Assembly (NCBI GenBank): GCA_030447005.1
Contig: JAUJME010000129.1
Location: forward strand, 1 to 5,202
DNA length: 5,202 nt
Direction: 5' to 3'
DNA from: Solirubrobacteraceae bacterium
Lineage (GTDB): Bacteria > Actinomycetota > Thermoleophilia > Solirubrobacterales > Solirubrobacteraceae
Positions 4,626 through 5,202 of the stretch are shown in pieces. Made by a program: the position numbers and the translations under genes. The notes below the pieces were generated by a model. The model did no database searches. It saw nothing but the letters and a program-made list of their open reading frames with translations, and was not told where the DNA came from. Positions within the stretch are counted from its first letter, which is position 1, and every line of letters begins with the position of its first letter.

Positions 4626-5162
4626 ATGGACGCCGAAGCCCCGACGACCGTCCAGGAGACGCGCGCCACGCCGGAGCCCGAGCCCGAGCCGGCACAGGAG
4701 CCGGCGCCCGCCCCCGGCTGCTCCCGCTGCGGCGCGCCGCTGCGCCCCGAGCAGGAGTGGTGCCTGAACTGCGGCGCCCCGACCGCCACCCGGGTCGCCT
4801 CGCCGGCGGGCTGGAAGGTCCCGGTGGCGATCGTCGCCTCGGTCCTCACGCTGGCCCTCGCGGGTCTGGTGGTGGCGTTCCTCGCCGTCTCCGACGACCC
4901 GGACGAGCTCGGCCGGCTCGCGCAGCAGACACCCACGGCGACGCCGGCGCCGGCGCCCCCGCCGCCCGCGGCCTCGCCCGCGCCGCCCGCCGCCACGCCC
5001 CCCCCCGCCCCCGCGGCGGGAGCGACTCCCACCGCCACACCCGCCGCCCCAGGTGGCGACACGACCGGCGGCTGGCCGGCCCGCGAGGATGCGTTCACGA
5101 TAGTCATCGCGACGACCCGCGACCGCGAGGAGGACGAGCGGCGCGCAAAGCGGTCGTGGTAA
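4626..5162 (+). CDS. Membrane-anchored zinc-ribbon protein with Pro/Thr-rich linker and truncated SPOR-like end
   Basis: The 178-residue reading has a Glu/Pro-rich start (8-30, EP repeats) and a zinc ribbon C32-x2-C35-x10-C46-x2-C49. One membrane helix follows at about 65-88, then a long low-complexity Pro/Thr/Ala linker (102-148). It closes with GGWPAREDAFTIVIATTRDR (148-167) and a charged helix that stops at W178. With a basic K64 before the helix and no signal peptide, the zinc ribbon should be cytoplasmic and the linker outside the membrane. The W-x6-FTIVIATT strand plus charged helix resembles the beginning of a SPOR-like peptidoglycan-binding domain, which should continue for about 40-50 more residues. 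The stop at 5160-5162 removes them. The +1 frame downstream reads QGQPAADVQHSSI, which resembles the expected continuation, so a frameshift near 5139-5150 is possible. The ATG follows the previous stop immediately. Confidence 0.75.
   Translation: MDAEAPTTVQETRATPEPEPEPAQEPAPAPGCSRCGAPLRPEQEWCLNCGAPTATRVASPAGWKVPVAIVASVLTLALAGLVVAFLAVSDDPDELGRLAQQTPTATPAPAPPPPAASPAPPAATPPPAPAAGATPTATPAAPGGDTTGGWPAREDAFTIVIATTRDREEDERRAKRSW
4998..5006 (+). repeat. Nine-base C homopolymer in the linker of the membrane zinc-ribbon gene
   Basis: Nine consecutive C bases, followed by one G and five more C, encode part of the Pro-rich linker. Such tracts are prone to polymerase slippage and sequencing error. The frame is consistent on both sides here, since the W-x6-FTIVIATT block downstream stays in frame. 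Confidence 0.7.
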
Positions 5163-5202
5163 CCAGGGACAGCCGGCCGCGGACGTGCAACACAGCTCAA
5201 TC

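Noticed and set aside
4674..4710. Short GAGCCC-type repeats as a tandem repeat array or CRISPR-like element
   Set aside because: They simply encode an EP-rich protein stretch; there are no spacers and no regular unit beyond codons.
4241..5200. 319-codon open frame on the minus strand opposite both zinc-ribbon genes
   Set aside because: Ser/Gly/Ala-rich antisense of the Pro/Glu-rich coding stretches; no domain, while the plus strand has two zinc ribbons and a membrane helix.

Overview
The window is very GC-rich (roughly three quarters G+C) with strong GC bias at third codon positions. It is densely packed and uses GTG starts, which points to a high-GC Actinomycetota chromosome. The protein style suggests Thermoleophilia/Solirubrobacterales: a stand-alone Flp-type mini-pilin with a GQGTVEY core, and a pair of zinc-ribbon proteins with Pro/Thr-rich tails. 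That lineage call is inference from remembered family resemblance.

Left part (1-2903, all minus strand, read right to left). A tight gene string runs: small Flp-family pilin-like protein, murI (glutamate racemase), rph (RNase PH), rdgB (XTP/dITP pyrophosphatase), and the N-terminal half of a cation diffusion facilitator (CDF) that runs off the window at base 1. Junctions are 21 nt, a 4-nt GTGA overlap, 3 nt, and a 16-nt overlap, so one transcript with translational coupling is likely. The murI-rph-rdgB core is an actinobacterial housekeeping neighbourhood: D-glutamate for peptidoglycan, tRNA 3'-end trimming and nucleotide-pool cleaning.

Middle (2904-3031). A 128-bp divergent intergenic region separates the leftward string from the rightward one. 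It holds a clear Shine-Dalgarno site for the pilin and a perfect 8-bp inverted repeat with a competing inner hairpin. I could not assign a confident sigma-70 promoter on either strand.

Right part (3032-5202, all plus strand). A compact GT-B (GT4-like) glycosyltransferase is followed by two adjacent zinc-ribbon proteins. The first is soluble, with a basic/coiled helical core. The second has one membrane helix and a long Pro/Thr/Ala linker, leading into what looks like the first strand and helix of a SPOR-like domain. That domain is cut off by a stop at 5160-5162, and the +1 frame beyond it reads like a continuation, so a frameshift or sequence error near the window end is possible. A 9-codon mini-ORF with ATGA overlaps at both ends bridges the glycosyltransferase and the first zinc-ribbon gene.

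No RNA genes, CRISPR arrays, insertion sequences or phage genes were seen. Most of the window is ordinary core genome. The points most worth a second look are the pilin heading a housekeeping operon with a structured leader, the zinc-ribbon pair, and the possible frameshift at the end.
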